Source: Pyrococcus kukulkanii
GTDB taxonomy: Archaea > Methanobacteriota_B > Thermococci > Thermococcales > Thermococcaceae
Length of the DNA stretch: 64,000 nucleotides
Assembly (NCBI RefSeq): GCF_001577775.1
Contig: NZ_CP010835.1
Coordinates: 620,001 to 684,000, forward strand
Direction of reading: 5' to 3'
Shown: positions 8,808 to 18,938 of the stretch, piece after piece
How positions within the stretch are numbered: the first letter of the stretch is position 1
Layout: each line of letters starts with the position of its first letter
The notes under the pieces: model-generated
The model's input: only the letters and a program-made list of their open reading frames with translations
What the model was told of the DNA's origin: nothing
Databases searched by the model: none
Program-made: the position numbers and the translations under genes

Positions 8808-9612
8808 AGAAATTCTATCCAAAGAGCTCCCTCCTGAGTTAGTGAGTTTGCTTCCGAAAAGGTGGGTTAAGATAGGGGATGTTTTGTTGCTTCCCCTCAG
8901 GCCAGAGCTTGAGCCTTACAAGCATAGGATAGCTCAAGTATATGCTGAAGTCATTGGGGCAAAGACCGTTTTAAGAAAAGGTCATATACATGGGGAAACG
9001 AGAAAGCCCGATTATGAATTGCTTTACGGAAATGATACAGTGACGGTTCACGTTGAGAACGGGATTAAGTACAAGCTTGATGTTGCCAAGATAATGTTCT
9101 CCCCTGCAAACGTCAAAGAGAGAGTCAGAATGGCCAACATTGCTAGGCCCGATGAGCTCGTTGTTGATATGTTTGCCGGGATAGGACACTTAAGCCTCCC
9201 CATAGCCGTTCACTGCAAGGCTAAAGTGATAGCGATAGAGAAAGACCCCTACACCTTCAAGTTCTTAGTCGAAAACATCCACTTAAACAAAGTCCAAGAT
9301 AGGATGACGGCTTACAACATGGACAACAGAGACTTTCCTGGGGAGAACATAGCCGATAGGATACTCATGGGGTACGTCGTCAAAACTCATGATTTCATTC
9401 CCAAGGCTCTTGAGATAGCCAAGGATGAAGCTATAATACACTATCACAACACCGTTCCTGAGAAGCTAATGCCAGAGGAACCTTTTGAAACCTTCAAGAA
9501 GATTGCTAGAGAGCACGGGTATGATGTTGAAAAGCTGAACGAGCTCAGGATAAAGAGATATGCCCCAGGAGTTTGGCACGTCGTCTTGGATTTGAGGGTG
9601 TATAAAGTCTAG
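8776..9612 (+). CDS. taw2: Wyosine synthesis enzyme Taw2 (aminocarboxypropyl transferase)
   Basis: Taw2 transfers the 3-amino-3-carboxypropyl group of S-adenosylmethionine to the tricyclic base imG-14 at position 37 of tRNA-Phe. The 278 residues match the family length. The SAM-binding loop [16 protein letters not shown] lies at about 130-146. Where the related Trm5 methyltransferases carry an NPP motif, this protein reads RILMGYV, which separates Taw2 from Trm5. It overlaps the THEP1 gene and is followed two bases after its stop by the arginase-fold gene region. Confidence 0.85.
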   Translation: MRTQVIKPRIREILSKELPPELVSLLPKRWVKIGDVLLLPLRPELEPYKHRIAQVYAEVIGAKTVLRKGHIHGETRKPDYELLYGNDTVTVHVENGIKYKLDVAKIMFSPANVKERVRMANIARPDELVVDMFAGIGHLSLPIAVHCKAKVIAIEKDPYTFKFLVENIHLNKVQDRMTAYNMDNRDFPGENIADRILMGYVVKTHDFIPKALEIAKDEAIIHYHNTVPEKLMPEEPFETFKKIAREHGYDVEKLNELRIKRYAPGVWHVVLDLRVYKV

Positions 9613-9622
9613 GGTGGTTAGC

Positions 9623-10327
9623 ATGGTGACGTTCTTGGCCGTAGGCGAGAAGCCCAACAGGGAAGGGGTGATATACACCGCGAAGCTCCTCAAAAGGGAA
9701 GGCTTAGTTGATGACTACGTGATAACGGAGAAACCCAGGGAGGATAAAATCTACGTCGTTGGTGATCATTCTGGAACTTATGGCGTGCTTCAGGTTCTGA
9801 AAGTTCGATCTGTCTTAAGTATTGACGCCCACACGGATTTAATGCAAGATTATTTTGATCATGCCTCGTGGCTTGCATATGCCTTGCGGGATGGGATAGT
9901 TGAAAGGGCCAGCGTCATAGGAGCTGTCTTAATGATCCCTACCACTGAAAGGACAAAGCTATGGACGAAGAGCGTTAAGATATTTCCCGCCCTTCCAAGA
10001 ACCAGAAGAGTAAGGGGGAGGTGGAGGAGATACATCAACTTGAAACAACATGGTCTTTTCGTTGTAGATGAGGCTAGGAGGTTCCTTGGTGATGAGATTT
10101 ATCTTACAATAGATTTGGACGTGCTGAGGCCTGAATATAGGATAGCTAGGTTCCAGCACGGAGAGTTAACCCTAAGGGAGTTGTTGGAGATTATTGAGGA
10201 AATATTCAAGAGATTTAGCGTAGTTGCCGTTGACATTGCAGAGGTTAGTGATAGGGTGGCGAGATCAAAGCTTGGTAGGAGAGCGTTAATAGAAGTTTTC
10301 TCCTTAATTAGGGAGGTGATGGGATGA
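9623..10327 (+). CDS. Arginase/deacetylase-fold metalloprotein, shortened
   Basis: The protein keeps the ureohydrolase metal ligands in order: VGDHSG (His), SIDAHTDL (Asp-His-Asp) and TIDLDV (Asp-x-Asp), followed by VVAVDIAEV. It is only about 234 residues, against about 300 for arginase or agmatinase, and the usual DP after the last Asp is replaced by RPEYR. A basic stretch TRRVRGRWRR sits in the middle. The two-metal site therefore looks intact while the substrate pocket has changed. ATG at 9623 follows AGGGTGG with five bases between. Substrate unknown; neighbours suggest a housekeeping or RNA-related role, but that is a guess. Confidence 0.7.
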   Translation: MVTFLAVGEKPNREGVIYTAKLLKREGLVDDYVITEKPREDKIYVVGDHSGTYGVLQVLKVRSVLSIDAHTDLMQDYFDHASWLAYALRDGIVERASVIGAVLMIPTTERTKLWTKSVKIFPALPRTRRVRGRWRRYINLKQHGLFVVDEARRFLGDEIYLTIDLDVLRPEYRIARFQHGELTLRELLEIIEEIFKRFSVVAVDIAEVSDRVARSKLGRRALIEVFSLIREVMG

Positions 10328-10641
10328 TAACGGACGAAGAAATCAGGAAGGTCATTGCACCCCTACTACTCTCAGGTGCGAAGATGCTTGATAAACACTG
10401 CCCTAAGTGTGGTTCCCCTCTTTTCGAAAAGGATGGTAGGGTGTTCTGTCCAGTTTGTGAATATAGGGAAAAGAAGAGGAAGCGGGAACTTAAGGGTGTT
10501 GAGGAAGTTCTAATGGAAAAATTTAAAGAGCTAGCGAATTCAATGCCTACGGAGGTTGAAAAGCTTAGGGTTCACCTTGAAGTTATGGAGAAACTTCTCA
10601 CGATAATCGAGAGGTATAAAAAGCTGGAGGGAGGAACATGA
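10324..10641 (+). CDS. p27/SSSCA1-like zinc protein (UPF0148-type)
   Basis: The 105 residues start with a helix, then a zinc ribbon with CPKCG (about 26-30) and CPVCE (about 41-45), then a charged, helical, probably coiled-coil region. This is the layout of archaeal proteins related to the Sjogren syndrome/scleroderma autoantigen 1 (p27), whose function is not known. The ATG overlaps the previous stop, and the TGA overlaps the next ATG in ATGA, so three genes are tightly coupled. Confidence 0.75.
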   Translation: MITDEEIRKVIAPLLLSGAKMLDKHCPKCGSPLFEKDGRVFCPVCEYREKKRKRELKGVEEVLMEKFKELANSMPTEVEKLRVHLEVMEKLLTIIERYKKLEGGT

Positions 10642-10850
10642 AGCACTTAAAGATACTAAAAGTCCTTGAAAGTGGCGAAAAAAGTGAAGAAGAAATAGCC
10701 AAAGTGACTGGACTCTCAAGACTTGAAACAAGAAGATTTCTTCTTAGGCTTGCAGAACAGGGAAAAGTTGAGAGCTTCCAGAAAGAGGGCAAAATTTTCT
10801 GGAAGATAAGGGAGAAGAAACCGGAAGAAGAGGAGTTTAAGTATCTTTAG
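10638..10850 (+). CDS. Small winged-helix protein
   Basis: This 70-residue protein is almost entirely a winged helix-turn-helix: EEEIAKVTGLSRLETRRFLL, followed by a wing with KVESFQKEGKIFWKI. It is translationally coupled to the p27-like gene through ATGA. Its stop shares bases with the stop of trmBL2 on the other strand (TTAG). It could be a DNA-binding regulator or an accessory factor; no target is evident. Confidence 0.7.
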   Translation: MKHLKILKVLESGEKSEEEIAKVTGLSRLETRRFLLRLAEQGKVESFQKEGKIFWKIREKKPEEEEFKYL

Positions 10851-11641
10851 GCGCTCTCCGCCTTCTCCCAGTACTCCTCAAACTTCTTCTTGAATAAGTT
10901 GACAACCCTGTGGTCTTTGATCCATACCTGAGTCTCATAGTTGAAGTACCTTGCTGCAAGGTCTTCAAGTGCAAAGAATACTTCCTCGTCGCAGATCAAC
11001 ATTGGTAAGTCGAATTTCTCGAGAACCTTAAGCTCGATCTTTCCATCGTTAGCATACTGAACGATCTTTGAACCCTTTATCCTAGGTAGTAGGTTCTTGG
11101 TTAGGATTATCCTTGCCCTGACTCCCCTGTCAACTGCTTTAATTATGTCGTCTTCAAGGTTAATTGCTATGAAGCCGTCATCTGCAAGGAGGAGCTCGTT
11201 CTGGACTTCTTCGAGCATCTCCTTGGTCTTGAGGGTTGAGTTCTTGATTCCTCTGACTACCCAGACCCTCTCGACACCGTACTTTGGAACTTCCGTTTCT
11301 ATAAGGGGGGCCATTAGCTCAAGCAACTCTTCCTTGGCCTTCTTCTTTGCCTCAAGCTCTTCCTTGACCCTCTCTTGCCAGTCCTGAATGAACTTCTCAA
11401 GAATGTTAGCTGGGTGTACTGGCCTGTACTTGTTGGTCTTTCCTGGCTGGTTCATTGCGAAGCCCTTCTTCTCAAGGCTCCTCAGAACGTCGTAAGTTCT
11501 TGGAGCAGGCACCTCGGAAACACTTGCCAACTCTGCAGGTGTAAGAACGCCAAACGCTACTAAGGCAACATAAGCTCTAGCCTCGTATAAGTTCAACTCA
11601 AAGTGTTCTTGTAATAGTTCTACCATCCTATCCTTGCTCAT
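10847..11641 (-). CDS. trmBL2: Chromatin protein / global regulator TrmBL2
   Basis: TrmBL2 is an abundant TrmB-family protein that coats DNA as thick filaments and represses genes in Thermococcales. The protein has an N-terminal winged helix (about residues 5-75, with ELASVSEVPAPRTYDVLRSL), a coiled-coil linker (about 80-120), and a C-terminal domain shorter than the sugar-binding TrmB proteins. ATG at 11641 gives 264 residues, the usual TrmBL2 length; upstream in-frame ATG and GTG codons lie in the GGTGGT binding site. It sits directly downstream of reverse gyrase on the same strand but has its own promoter. Confidence 0.9.
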   Translation of the reverse strand: MSKDRMVELLQEHFELNLYEARAYVALVAFGVLTPAELASVSEVPAPRTYDVLRSLEKKGFAMNQPGKTNKYRPVHPANILEKFIQDWQERVKEELEAKKKAKEELLELMAPLIETEVPKYGVERVWVVRGIKNSTLKTKEMLEEVQNELLLADDGFIAINLEDDIIKAVDRGVRARIILTKNLLPRIKGSKIVQYANDGKIELKVLEKFDLPMLICDEEVFFALEDLAARYFNYETQVWIKDHRVVNLFKKKFEEYWEKAESA

Positions 11642-11687
11642 CTTTACCACCATCACAAACTTGTCAATACAAATGGGGCTTAACTGT

Positions 11688-11697
11688 TATATAAAAG
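11688..11697 (-). promoter_or_regulatory. TATA box of trmBL2
   Basis: On the minus strand the sequence reads CTTTTATATAA, about 50 bases before the ATG. Transcription would start near 11666 and leave a leader of about 25 bases holding GGTGGT. Confidence 0.65.
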
Positions 11698-11698
11698 T

Positions 11699-11886
11699 TT
11701 TCCCGTATTATGATAAGGATTTAACTTTATCCTATCTAAGAGTTAAATACTTATTGTCTTTATAGATAGATTGCATGATTATGCATATGATTTCTACCTA
11801 ATAAGATTTTTGACGCTACAACAGTATTCAAACGTACGTTAATTGTTCTAGATATGGAACACTAACTCAACAAAGAAAAATTGGAT
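11699..11886. other. AT-rich spacer between reverse gyrase and trmBL2
   Basis: This spacer of almost 190 bases is long for this window. It holds a T-rich stretch just after the reverse gyrase stop, a perfect palindrome AACGTACGTT at 11831-11840, and the repeated words GCATGATTATGCATATGAT near 11773. I see no reading frame or RNA signature in it. Confidence 0.5.
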
Positions 11887-14800
11887 TCAAGAAGAGGTAA
11901 CGTATCTCCGAATCTCTTCATATAACTCATTAAGAACCTCTTGATAATTGGCCTTTGCTTCTTCAATTTCATCCATGATCTTCTCTAACTGCCTCGTTCT
12001 TTCCTCGCTTACTAAGTCTTTATACTTGCTTACTAAGTAGTGGTATACCTTTATTCCCTTGTCTGTAGGAACGAGCTTCTTCTTGCCCTTTGTTTCTATT
12101 ACGTAGCCCCTCTGTAGGAGCGTCTGGACGATTTTTGCATAAGTTGAAGGCCTACCTATTCCCCTCTCCTTCATTAGTGCAATAACGTCACCCTGGGTGT
12201 ATAGGGAGACCTTGGGAGCTTTCCAATGTTTCACTTCCTTCACCTTGATCTTTTGGCCCTTCTCGAGCTTAGGTATCTGCTTTAGGGGTAGCGGCTTTAC
12301 CTTAGACCATCCATCGTATAGCACCTCGATGTAACCCTCAACCTCAACGTCTCCAAAGGGGGTCTCGAGGACTGCCTTTTCATAAAGAACTTTAGCCGGC
12401 CTCATCTGGCTGGCTATGAATCTCCTAAATATCATATCATAAAGTTTGAAGTGATCCCTTGTTAAGTTCCTGGGTAAGGTTATTATGCCGTCCCTAATTA
12501 GCTGAATCAGCCTTCCAGTGTCAATTGGCCTCGTTGGCCTTATCGCTTCATGGGCTCCTTCCTCTCCCCACTTCCTTGGGGCGAAGTATTCTTCCCCAAT
12601 CTCCTGGGTTATGTACTCCTTGGCTATCTCTATTCCAGTATTGCTTACATGGGTTGAGTCGGTTCTGTGATAACTCGTTAAACCTAGCTCGAAAAGATCC
12701 TGGGCTAGCTGCATGGTCTTCGTTGCAGAAAAGCCCAGGAACCTTGAGGCATCCTGAAGCATTGCATCTGTGGTGTACGGTGGGAGTGGATTGATTTCCC
12801 TTTCCTCTATCGTTACTTCCCTAACTGTGACTTCCTCAACCTCACCCTTAACACCCTCAAGGGTCACGCTTATGCCGTTTTCAAGGATTATCCCCAGGAA
12901 GTCCGTTTCGCTCTCGGTGAACTCCTTATACCTCTGCACTATCCAGCCTAAGACTGGAGTCTGAACCCTCCCCGCGGAGAGGTTCCTGTTCTCGAAGACT
13001 TGCCATAGCTTTTGGCTCAGCTCGAATCCTATCCACCTATCTTCTATCCTCCTGACGAGCTGGGCGTTTACCCTCTCCTCGTTTATGTCCCTTGCCTCCT
13101 TTATTGCCTTTAGAATTGCCGGCCTCGTTACTTCATGGAACTCTATCCTCTTTATGTTTGGAGCGTACGGTGAGAGAACGTTCCTTATATCCCAGGCTAT
13201 CTTTTCTCCCTCGGTATCCGGGTCTGTACCGATCAGTATCTCATCAACTTCCTGGGCAAGATCCCTCATTGCCTTAACGTTTTCAAGGGCATCATGAACG
13301 TTTCTGCTTCCACACTTGGGACAAACTCCTTTTTGCTCCCAGTCAACAAACTGATGACCACAGTCCCTGCACCTCTTAATTGTATCATAGACGGGAACGA
13401 AGTACCTCTTCCCCTCCCTCTCAAGCATTAGAACTCCATGATAGCCCTCCGTGGTGACGAGGTCGAACATATGACCCCCACTGGCCAATATCGTGAGCAT
13501 CTTATCTCCAATGCTGACTTCGTAAGCTACGAGATCCCCAATTCTCCTCTTGCTTGGCTGGCCGAAGAAGTTCGCTATTGTCCTCGCCTTGTTCGGGCTT
13601 TCCACGATCATTAAGGCGGATTTTACGAGATCCTTTACCTGCTCGCTTATCTTGCCTTCGATAACCAACCTTACCTTCTCTCTATCTCTATCAATCTCCT
13701 TAAGGATCTCTTCAAGGTTGATCTCGTCAAACCTCTTTATGTCGAACTCCACGAAGCGCCAGCGCATCTGCCTTACCAGGCCATTAAATACCTTCTGATC
13801 ATCGACGAGGATAATGCTAAGTCCCTTTGTTATTCCACCTGCGAAGAGCCTTGAGGTTCTTCCACTCGCCTGGATGTAGGTTCTCACATCAGGAATTTCA
13901 ATGTACCACTTCTCCTCCTCTTTCTTTAAGCTCAGGAAGGGATTCTCAGCAATCTTCCTTAGAACCTCCTCGTCCTTGAGGGCAGATCTTAGAAATTCAA
14001 CGGCTTGCTTAAACACCTCAAGAACGTGACTATGAAAGCCTTCGAGTTCTAGACCCTCCGCTAGAGCTTCCTCTATCTTCATAAGCTCAAATTGTGGAAT
14101 GTTTCTAATGAGCCTTCTAAGCCTTGCGTATAATTTTTCTCCCTCGCTCCTCTTCTCCTCAGGCAAGAACTCGAGGATTTCACTCATCAAGCCGAGAACC
14201 CTATAGATCGTTGGTTGCTCAAGATCAAGGGAAAACCTAAACTTTGGAACTCCCGTAAAGATTGCGAATCTTATAAGGTGAGGCAGGTCCAATCCCCTAA
14301 CTATAGTCCCATAATATGTTGCAACACCAACCAGATAATCTACCTCCTCCTGCTCAAAGAGCTCCAATCCCTTCTTGTTCTTAGCGGAGACTAGCTCAAC
14401 CTTGAAGCCTCTCTCCCTCAGATAATTGGCTAGGTGCTCAGCGTACTCTATTCCCTTATCTATTGGAACGAATATTAAGCCACCCTTGCCAAGCTTTTCT
14501 AATAACTCTGCAACGTGCTCCTCCATGCTCTTCTCTGGGACTATATAAGTATCGACGATGTTCCTGAGAACGCTCCTTCCACTCCCGACCTCAAAGCCCA
14601 AAAGCTCACGGTAAAGCTTAATCCTATCGCCTTTTGCGCTTCCCGTAGCCGATGCCACTATTAGAATTCCTATCTCATTTTCTCTCTTGTACCTCTCTAT
14701 TTCTCTTTCAAGTCTCTCTATTTCTCTGTTTAGCTTTTCTATTTCCTCATTAGAGTTCTCTTTTGAAAGAAGTTTTGCTAGTTGCTTCTTCAGCTTTATT

Positions 14801-15534
14801 ATCTCCCATGCCTTTCCTATCATCTCTTCATTGAAGCCGAGCATTAAGAGTGACCTATCTATGTTCTTACTTGCCTTAAGGAATGCATCAACGTCATCAA
14901 CGAATATCAAGTCAAAGTGCTTGTCCTTCAAAAGTTCATCGAACCTAGTCGCCAAAAACTGGCTTGACGTTACAAGGATGTCAAAATCTCCTGATCTTAT
15001 TTTTTCTAGGGCTTCCTCTTTCTCCTTTTTCTTTAAATTGCCGTGATAGTAGACAAGCTTTACAGAAACGCCGGCCCTTTCAATCATACCTTTTATCTTT
15101 TTAACTGTCTGGACGACGAGGGGGGTAGTTGGAACTACAATGTAGCTTTTCTTTCCCTTGCTTGCAAAGTATATCGAAATAAAGGCACCAAATGTACTCT
15201 TCCCCATTCCTGTGGGGGCGATTATGGAGAAGCTCTTCCCCTTGATTATTCTTTTAACCCAAGTTCTCTGAGCGCTCCAAAACGTGAAACCTGTAGCCTT
15301 TTTAAAGAACTCTTCAACATCTTTAACCTCTTTATTTAACCTGTATACCTCCTCCCACTCTTTTAGCGTTCCCCTAAGTTTTAGAGCGTTTCTCACGGCA
15401 GTTATGAGCTTGAAGTAATCTTCATGAACTTCGGGTTCATCAAGGCACGCATCACACGGATTCTTGCTGGCAAGCCTATCGTCAGTTATGGCACCTCTAC
15501 AGTTTGGGCACATTCCTCTATAAATCGCCTTCAT
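11887..15534 (-). CDS. rgy: Reverse gyrase
   Basis: This hyperthermophile hallmark enzyme introduces positive supercoils, joining a helicase-like half to a type IA topoisomerase half. The 1215 residues show an N-terminal zinc finger (Cys 9, 12, 27, 30), Walker [10 protein letters not shown] near residue 105, motif II FVDDVDA, and a long charged insert before the second RecA domain. The topoisomerase half has [20 protein letters not shown], a second zinc finger CRDCG...CPKCG, and the catalytic Tyr in [10 protein letters not shown]. No intein is present. A TATA-like CTTTTTAAG lies about 45 bases upstream. It is separated from topA by a methyltransferase and a HEPN gene. Confidence 0.97.
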   Translation of the reverse strand: MKAIYRGMCPNCRGAITDDRLASKNPCDACLDEPEVHEDYFKLITAVRNALKLRGTLKEWEEVYRLNKEVKDVEEFFKKATGFTFWSAQRTWVKRIIKGKSFSIIAPTGMGKSTFGAFISIYFASKGKKSYIVVPTTPLVVQTVKKIKGMIERAGVSVKLVYYHGNLKKKEKEEALEKIRSGDFDILVTSSQFLATRFDELLKDKHFDLIFVDDVDAFLKASKNIDRSLLMLGFNEEMIGKAWEIIKLKKQLAKLLSKENSNEEIEKLNREIERLEREIERYKRENEIGILIVASATGSAKGDRIKLYRELLGFEVGSGRSVLRNIVDTYIVPEKSMEEHVAELLEKLGKGGLIFVPIDKGIEYAEHLANYLRERGFKVELVSAKNKKGLELFEQEEVDYLVGVATYYGTIVRGLDLPHLIRFAIFTGVPKFRFSLDLEQPTIYRVLGLMSEILEFLPEEKRSEGEKLYARLRRLIRNIPQFELMKIEEALAEGLELEGFHSHVLEVFKQAVEFLRSALKDEEVLRKIAENPFLSLKKEEEKWYIEIPDVRTYIQASGRTSRLFAGGITKGLSIILVDDQKVFNGLVRQMRWRFVEFDIKRFDEINLEEILKEIDRDREKVRLVIEGKISEQVKDLVKSALMIVESPNKARTIANFFGQPSKRRIGDLVAYEVSIGDKMLTILASGGHMFDLVTTEGYHGVLMLEREGKRYFVPVYDTIKRCRDCGHQFVDWEQKGVCPKCGSRNVHDALENVKAMRDLAQEVDEILIGTDPDTEGEKIAWDIRNVLSPYAPNIKRIEFHEVTRPAILKAIKEARDINEERVNAQLVRRIEDRWIGFELSQKLWQVFENRNLSAGRVQTPVLGWIVQRYKEFTESETDFLGIILENGISVTLEGVKGEVEEVTVREVTIEEREINPLPPYTTDAMLQDASRFLGFSATKTMQLAQDLFELGLTSYHRTDSTHVSNTGIEIAKEYITQEIGEEYFAPRKWGEEGAHEAIRPTRPIDTGRLIQLIRDGIITLPRNLTRDHFKLYDMIFRRFIASQMRPAKVLYEKAVLETPFGDVEVEGYIEVLYDGWSKVKPLPLKQIPKLEKGQKIKVKEVKHWKAPKVSLYTQGDVIALMKERGIGRPSTYAKIVQTLLQRGYVIETKGKKKLVPTDKGIKVYHYLVSKYKDLVSEERTRQLEKIMDEIEEAKANYQEVLNELYEEIRRYVTSS

Positions 15535-15629
15535 AACTTCTCCCTCTTACTTTTACTTCGACTTATTCCTTCTTAAAAAGGTTTTCTAAGGGCCCTAAAT
15601 CAGAAAATTAATCTTATCTAATTCAGAAA

Positions 15630-15655
15630 TAGTTATATCTCTCCGGAAATAACTA
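15630..15655 (+). promoter_or_regulatory. Inverted repeat over the HEPN gene promoter
   Basis: TAGTTAT and ATAACTA form 7-base arms 12 bases apart, ending 15 bases before the HEPN ATG. The left arm includes the TTATAT that is the best TATA candidate for this gene. A protein bound here would block transcription, so this is a plausible operator. Confidence 0.45.
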
Positions 15656-15670
15656 CCTATGGGATGAGAA

Positions 15671-16090
15671 ATGTTCGAGGGTAGTGAGTATGAGAGGTGG
15701 ATAAGGCAAGCAGAGAGAACGTTAAAGTCTGCAGAGAGGGACTTGGAGCATAAAGACTATGAGTGGGCAAGCTTTAAGGCACAGCAAGCAGCGGAATTGG
15801 CAATGAAAGCAATAACAAGGGCCCTAGGAATTACGCTCCCGGGCCACTCCATAACGAAACTCCTTAAGGCCCTAGAAGAGCATGGGATCAAGGTACCTGA
15901 GGAGCTTTATAATATGGCAATGGAGCTTGACAGGAACTACATAACATCAAGGTACCCTTTAGCGTACTCTGAGGGTTCCCCTTATGAGTACTACTCCAAT
16001 GATATAGCGAGGAAGCTGATAAATTATGCAAAAGAATTGGTAGAGTTTGCAAAAAGAATAGCAGTTCAAAAGGTGGAAGGGGGAGAATGA
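15671..16090 (+). CDS. HEPN-domain protein, no MNT partner
   Basis: This 139-residue all-helical protein carries the HEPN pattern: KAQQAAELAMKAI near residue 40, then PGHSITKLLKAL near residue 60. HEPN proteins are often RNases or the toxin half of a pair with an MNT nucleotidyltransferase. No MNT gene is adjacent: upstream is reverse gyrase on the other strand, and downstream is a convergent methyltransferase whose 3' end overlaps by 25 bases. The gene stands alone behind a likely operator. Toxicity or RNase activity cannot be concluded, because I do not see a clear R-x4-6-H motif. Confidence 0.75.
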   Translation: MFEGSEYERWIRQAERTLKSAERDLEHKDYEWASFKAQQAAELAMKAITRALGITLPGHSITKLLKALEEHGIKVPEELYNMAMELDRNYITSRYPLAYSEGSPYEYYSNDIARKLINYAKELVEFAKRIAVQKVEGGE

Positions 16091-16860
16091 ATAATTTCCT
16101 CTGCAACATTTTTTCTTGGCTTTCTGAATACTATGACATCGGAAACTCCTTGCACTCCATGCTGAAATCTATCAAGAAGCTTGTACTCCTTAAAGAATAT
16201 CGACCCAATTGCAAGTTGAGAGGCTAGATCCCAGAGCCTGTGGTATTCTTCAGTGACCTTCTCGAATCCTGGGAGCTTATAATAAGTCCTCTTAAATGCC
16301 CCTCTCCTCTTATCATAGCCCGAATGCACTGAGACCAGCTGATAACCTTCACCCTCGCTTTCAACGAGGAAGTCCTTGTAGCCCACCATGTACATTATTC
16401 CATAAACTCTGTCAGTCTCCTCGATTATGAAGTATCCCTCTTTTGAGAGGGTTAGGGCAACTGAAGCAAACAGTTTTATCGCATCAAATGCGTCGAAGTG
16501 AGGCATCGTCAATCCCCAAAGCACTGCGATGTCATGTTCTCCAACGAGCTCGTGAACACTTCTAGCATCTCCAACTACTTTATCTACCTGTACTTCTCTT
16601 CCTGAAATTCTAATCCACTCGTAGACTTTCTCCAGATCATCTCTTCTTGCATCAAGAATTGTGAGTTTTGAGGCGTTGGTAGCTAGAGCAAAGGCAACGC
16701 CCGCTATTCCCGTTCCAGCACAGATATCTAGTATTCTCCCATTTTCTGGGAGAGCAAGCTTTTTTGCTACCTCAACTATCCTCTGGAATCGCTTCCTTGC
16801 CCCTTCATCTTTGGGGTCCATCCTCCATCTTAGATATCTGTATAGTTCTTCAAGTGACAT
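16066..16860 (-). CDS. Class I SAM-dependent methyltransferase, target unknown
   Basis: The SAM-binding motif ILDICAGTGIAGVAFA lies around residue 43 and a second acidic strand ILDARRDD follows. The later part (YKDFLVESEGEGYQLV and on) is not one I recognise, so the substrate is open. ATG at 16860 is chosen, giving 264 residues, because TATTTAAATA at 16881-16890 is correctly placed for a leaderless message from it. An upstream in-frame GTG at 16899 would overlap topA and bury the TATA box in the coding region. Confidence 0.75.
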   Translation of the reverse strand: MSLEELYRYLRWRMDPKDEGARKRFQRIVEVAKKLALPENGRILDICAGTGIAGVAFALATNASKLTILDARRDDLEKVYEWIRISGREVQVDKVVGDARSVHELVGEHDIAVLWGLTMPHFDAFDAIKLFASVALTLSKEGYFIIEETDRVYGIMYMVGYKDFLVESEGEGYQLVSVHSGYDKRRGAFKRTYYKLPGFEKVTEEYHRLWDLASQLAIGSIFFKEYKLLDRFQHGVQGVSDVIVFRKPRKNVAEEIIHSPPSTF

Positions 16861-16880
16861 GGAGTTTAATAAACGCGGAT

Positions 16881-16890
16881 TATTTAAATA
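16881..16890 (-). promoter_or_regulatory. TATA box of the methyltransferase gene
   Basis: TATTTAAATA is palindromic and centred about 26 bases before ATG 16860. It lies immediately after the topA stop and fits a leaderless transcript. Confidence 0.6.
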
Positions 16891-16892
16891 CC

Positions 16893-18938
16893 TTACCACT
16901 CCTTACAGTTCATATCGAGGCAGATAACCCTCTTTTCCTTCCCATCCTTAACTATGACGACAGGCGCACCGTTGCAGCACGTCCTTCCCGTAGGGATTAT
17001 CTCACCTCTTTGAAGGATTGGATAGGTAACATCACACTTAGGCCAGTTTGAGCAGCCAATGAACCTCTTCCCAGTCTTCTTGTTGTACTTGACGATTAGA
17101 TCTCCCCCGCACTTTGGGCACTTCCCAACGACGAGGGGCTTTTCTACCTTATCCTCTCCAATGACTATCTTAGCTAACTCAAGGCCGATTTCAAGTTCCT
17201 TCTTTTTGAACTCCTCGAGTATCTTAATCAGTTTCTGTTTTGCCTCTTCAATAACTTCCTCTTTTGTAAGCTTTCCTTGCATTATAAGTTCCATCTTCTT
17301 CTCGAACTCCCTCGTTAGCTCGACGCTGATTATCTCGGGAACGTACTTCTCTAGGGTTTCAATTACTTTCATCCCCAGGGGAGTTACCTTTATGCTCTTC
17401 TTCCCCTCTATGTAGCCCCTCTGATACAGGGTTTCAAGTATTTGAGCTCTCGTTGCCTTTGTTCCTAAACCTAAGTCCTCCATCTTCTTTATTACCGCCG
17501 CAGGTGAATACCTTGCTGGGGGCTTAGTCTTCTTTTTCTCCCTCTTTATCTGTAGAACTCTGACCTTCTCTCCAACTAGGAACGTTGGGAGGGTTACCTC
17601 CTCGAACTTAACGTACTTTCCATAAACGGCAAGCCATCCTTCTTTGACAGTCCTGCCACCAGAAAGTATGAAGTTGTGAGGGCCAGCTCTAATAGTAACT
17701 TTTACGCTCTCCCTCACGGCCGGCTCCATGAATAATGCGAGGAACCTCCTAACTATCATGTCGTAAAGCTTTTCTTCATCCTTTGTTAGGTCGCCGGGTC
17801 TGGGAACTTCTCCAGTTGGGTATATTGCTGGATGTGCTGGATCTTCCTTTTTGCCCTCCACTGGCTTAAGTTCGGGCATGCCTAGGAGGATGTGAGCGTA
17901 GGGCCTGTACTGGGGCATCTTTGCCAAGCTTTGAATTATGTACCTAAAGTTTAGGTTCTTTGGCAACTTTTGACTTTCAGTCCTGGGGTAAGAAGAGAAT
18001 CCTTTCTCGTATAGGTTTTGGGCCAGATCTAAGGTTTTCTTTGGGCTGAAGCCAAAGGCCGAATAAGCTTCTCTCTGCAGGGTTCCAAGGTCAAAGGGGA
18101 CTGGTGGATTTCTCTTCTGCCTTTTTACATCTATCCCTGCTACCCTCACTGGTCCCTTCTTCGCCTCAAGTACTATCCTCCTAGCCTCGTTTTCATCCCA
18201 GACTTTATCCTTTTCATAATTGGCGATAAATTTCTGTCCGTTCTTTTCGAAAATAAGCTTTATAACCCAGTAGGGCTTTGGAACAAAGTTCTGAATTTCT
18301 CTTTCCCTTTCAACGAGGAACTTCAGGGTGGGGCCCTGAACCCTGCCAGTGCTCAAGACTATCCATTTTCCACTAGCCCTCTTTATGGCATGGGTTAGTG
18401 CCCTAGAGAGGTTCACCCCCCAGTACCAGTCAAGAACGTGCCTCGCGATTCCCGCATTTGCCATTCCAAAGTTTATAGTTGGCTCAAGATTATGCCATGC
18501 CTTCACTAAGTCTCTCTTAGTTAATGCCGAGAACTTCATTCTCTTGGCTATCCCAGGATCTACACCGCAGGCGTACTTTAATGCAGTATATCCTATGACC
18601 TCACCCTCTGTGTCGTAGTCACATGCAACCACGAATCCCTTGACCCTCTTGGCAAGAACGGAAAGAAGCTTAATGTAGTCCTTAGCGTATTCTTTTCCCT
18701 TCTCGGCTATGTATACTGGAACCCACTCTATGTCAAATATAGGGTAGCCAAAGAAGTCCTGCTTGGGAGCTAGACCGTAGAGGTGCCCCACGGCAGGGGC
18801 AACGATTAGCTTTTTACCGTCCCTGAAGAACTCATAATATGGGACTCCAAAGAGGCTCTTCTTTACGGGCCTTCCTTCGGCTAGAGCTCCGGCTATTTTC
18901 CTCGCGACGTTAGGCTTTTCGGCAATGATTAGTATCAT
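16893..18938 (-). CDS. topA: DNA topoisomerase I (type IA)
   Basis: This enzyme relaxes negative supercoils through a 5'-phosphotyrosine intermediate. The 681 residues begin with a TOPRIM domain ([15 protein letters not shown], then [11 protein letters not shown] near residue 105), continue through the topoisomerase domains with the catalytic Tyr in [10 protein letters not shown] at about 315-320, and end with zinc ribbons (CPKCGG...CSNWPKC, then a Cys-rich tail). The start overlaps the end of the DUF460 gene by four bases (ATGA), so the two are co-translated. Confidence 0.95.
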   Translation of the reverse strand: MILIIAEKPNVARKIAGALAEGRPVKKSLFGVPYYEFFRDGKKLIVAPAVGHLYGLAPKQDFFGYPIFDIEWVPVYIAEKGKEYAKDYIKLLSVLAKRVKGFVVACDYDTEGEVIGYTALKYACGVDPGIAKRMKFSALTKRDLVKAWHNLEPTINFGMANAGIARHVLDWYWGVNLSRALTHAIKRASGKWIVLSTGRVQGPTLKFLVEREREIQNFVPKPYWVIKLIFEKNGQKFIANYEKDKVWDENEARRIVLEAKKGPVRVAGIDVKRQKRNPPVPFDLGTLQREAYSAFGFSPKKTLDLAQNLYEKGFSSYPRTESQKLPKNLNFRYIIQSLAKMPQYRPYAHILLGMPELKPVEGKKEDPAHPAIYPTGEVPRPGDLTKDEEKLYDMIVRRFLALFMEPAVRESVKVTIRAGPHNFILSGGRTVKEGWLAVYGKYVKFEEVTLPTFLVGEKVRVLQIKREKKKTKPPARYSPAAVIKKMEDLGLGTKATRAQILETLYQRGYIEGKKSIKVTPLGMKVIETLEKYVPEIISVELTREFEKKMELIMQGKLTKEEVIEEAKQKLIKILEEFKKKELEIGLELAKIVIGEDKVEKPLVVGKCPKCGGDLIVKYNKKTGKRFIGCSNWPKCDVTYPILQRGEIIPTGRTCCNGAPVVIVKDGKEKRVICLDMNCKEW

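Noticed and set aside
10090-10127. GTGATGA and CTGA boxes inside the arginase-fold gene
   Set aside because: The spacing is 28 bases, no D'/C' pair is present, and the words encode a conserved metal-binding motif.
12525-13297. Several plus-strand frames opposite reverse gyrase
   Set aside because: Reverse gyrase is certain on the other strand; these have no family features or ribosome binding sites.
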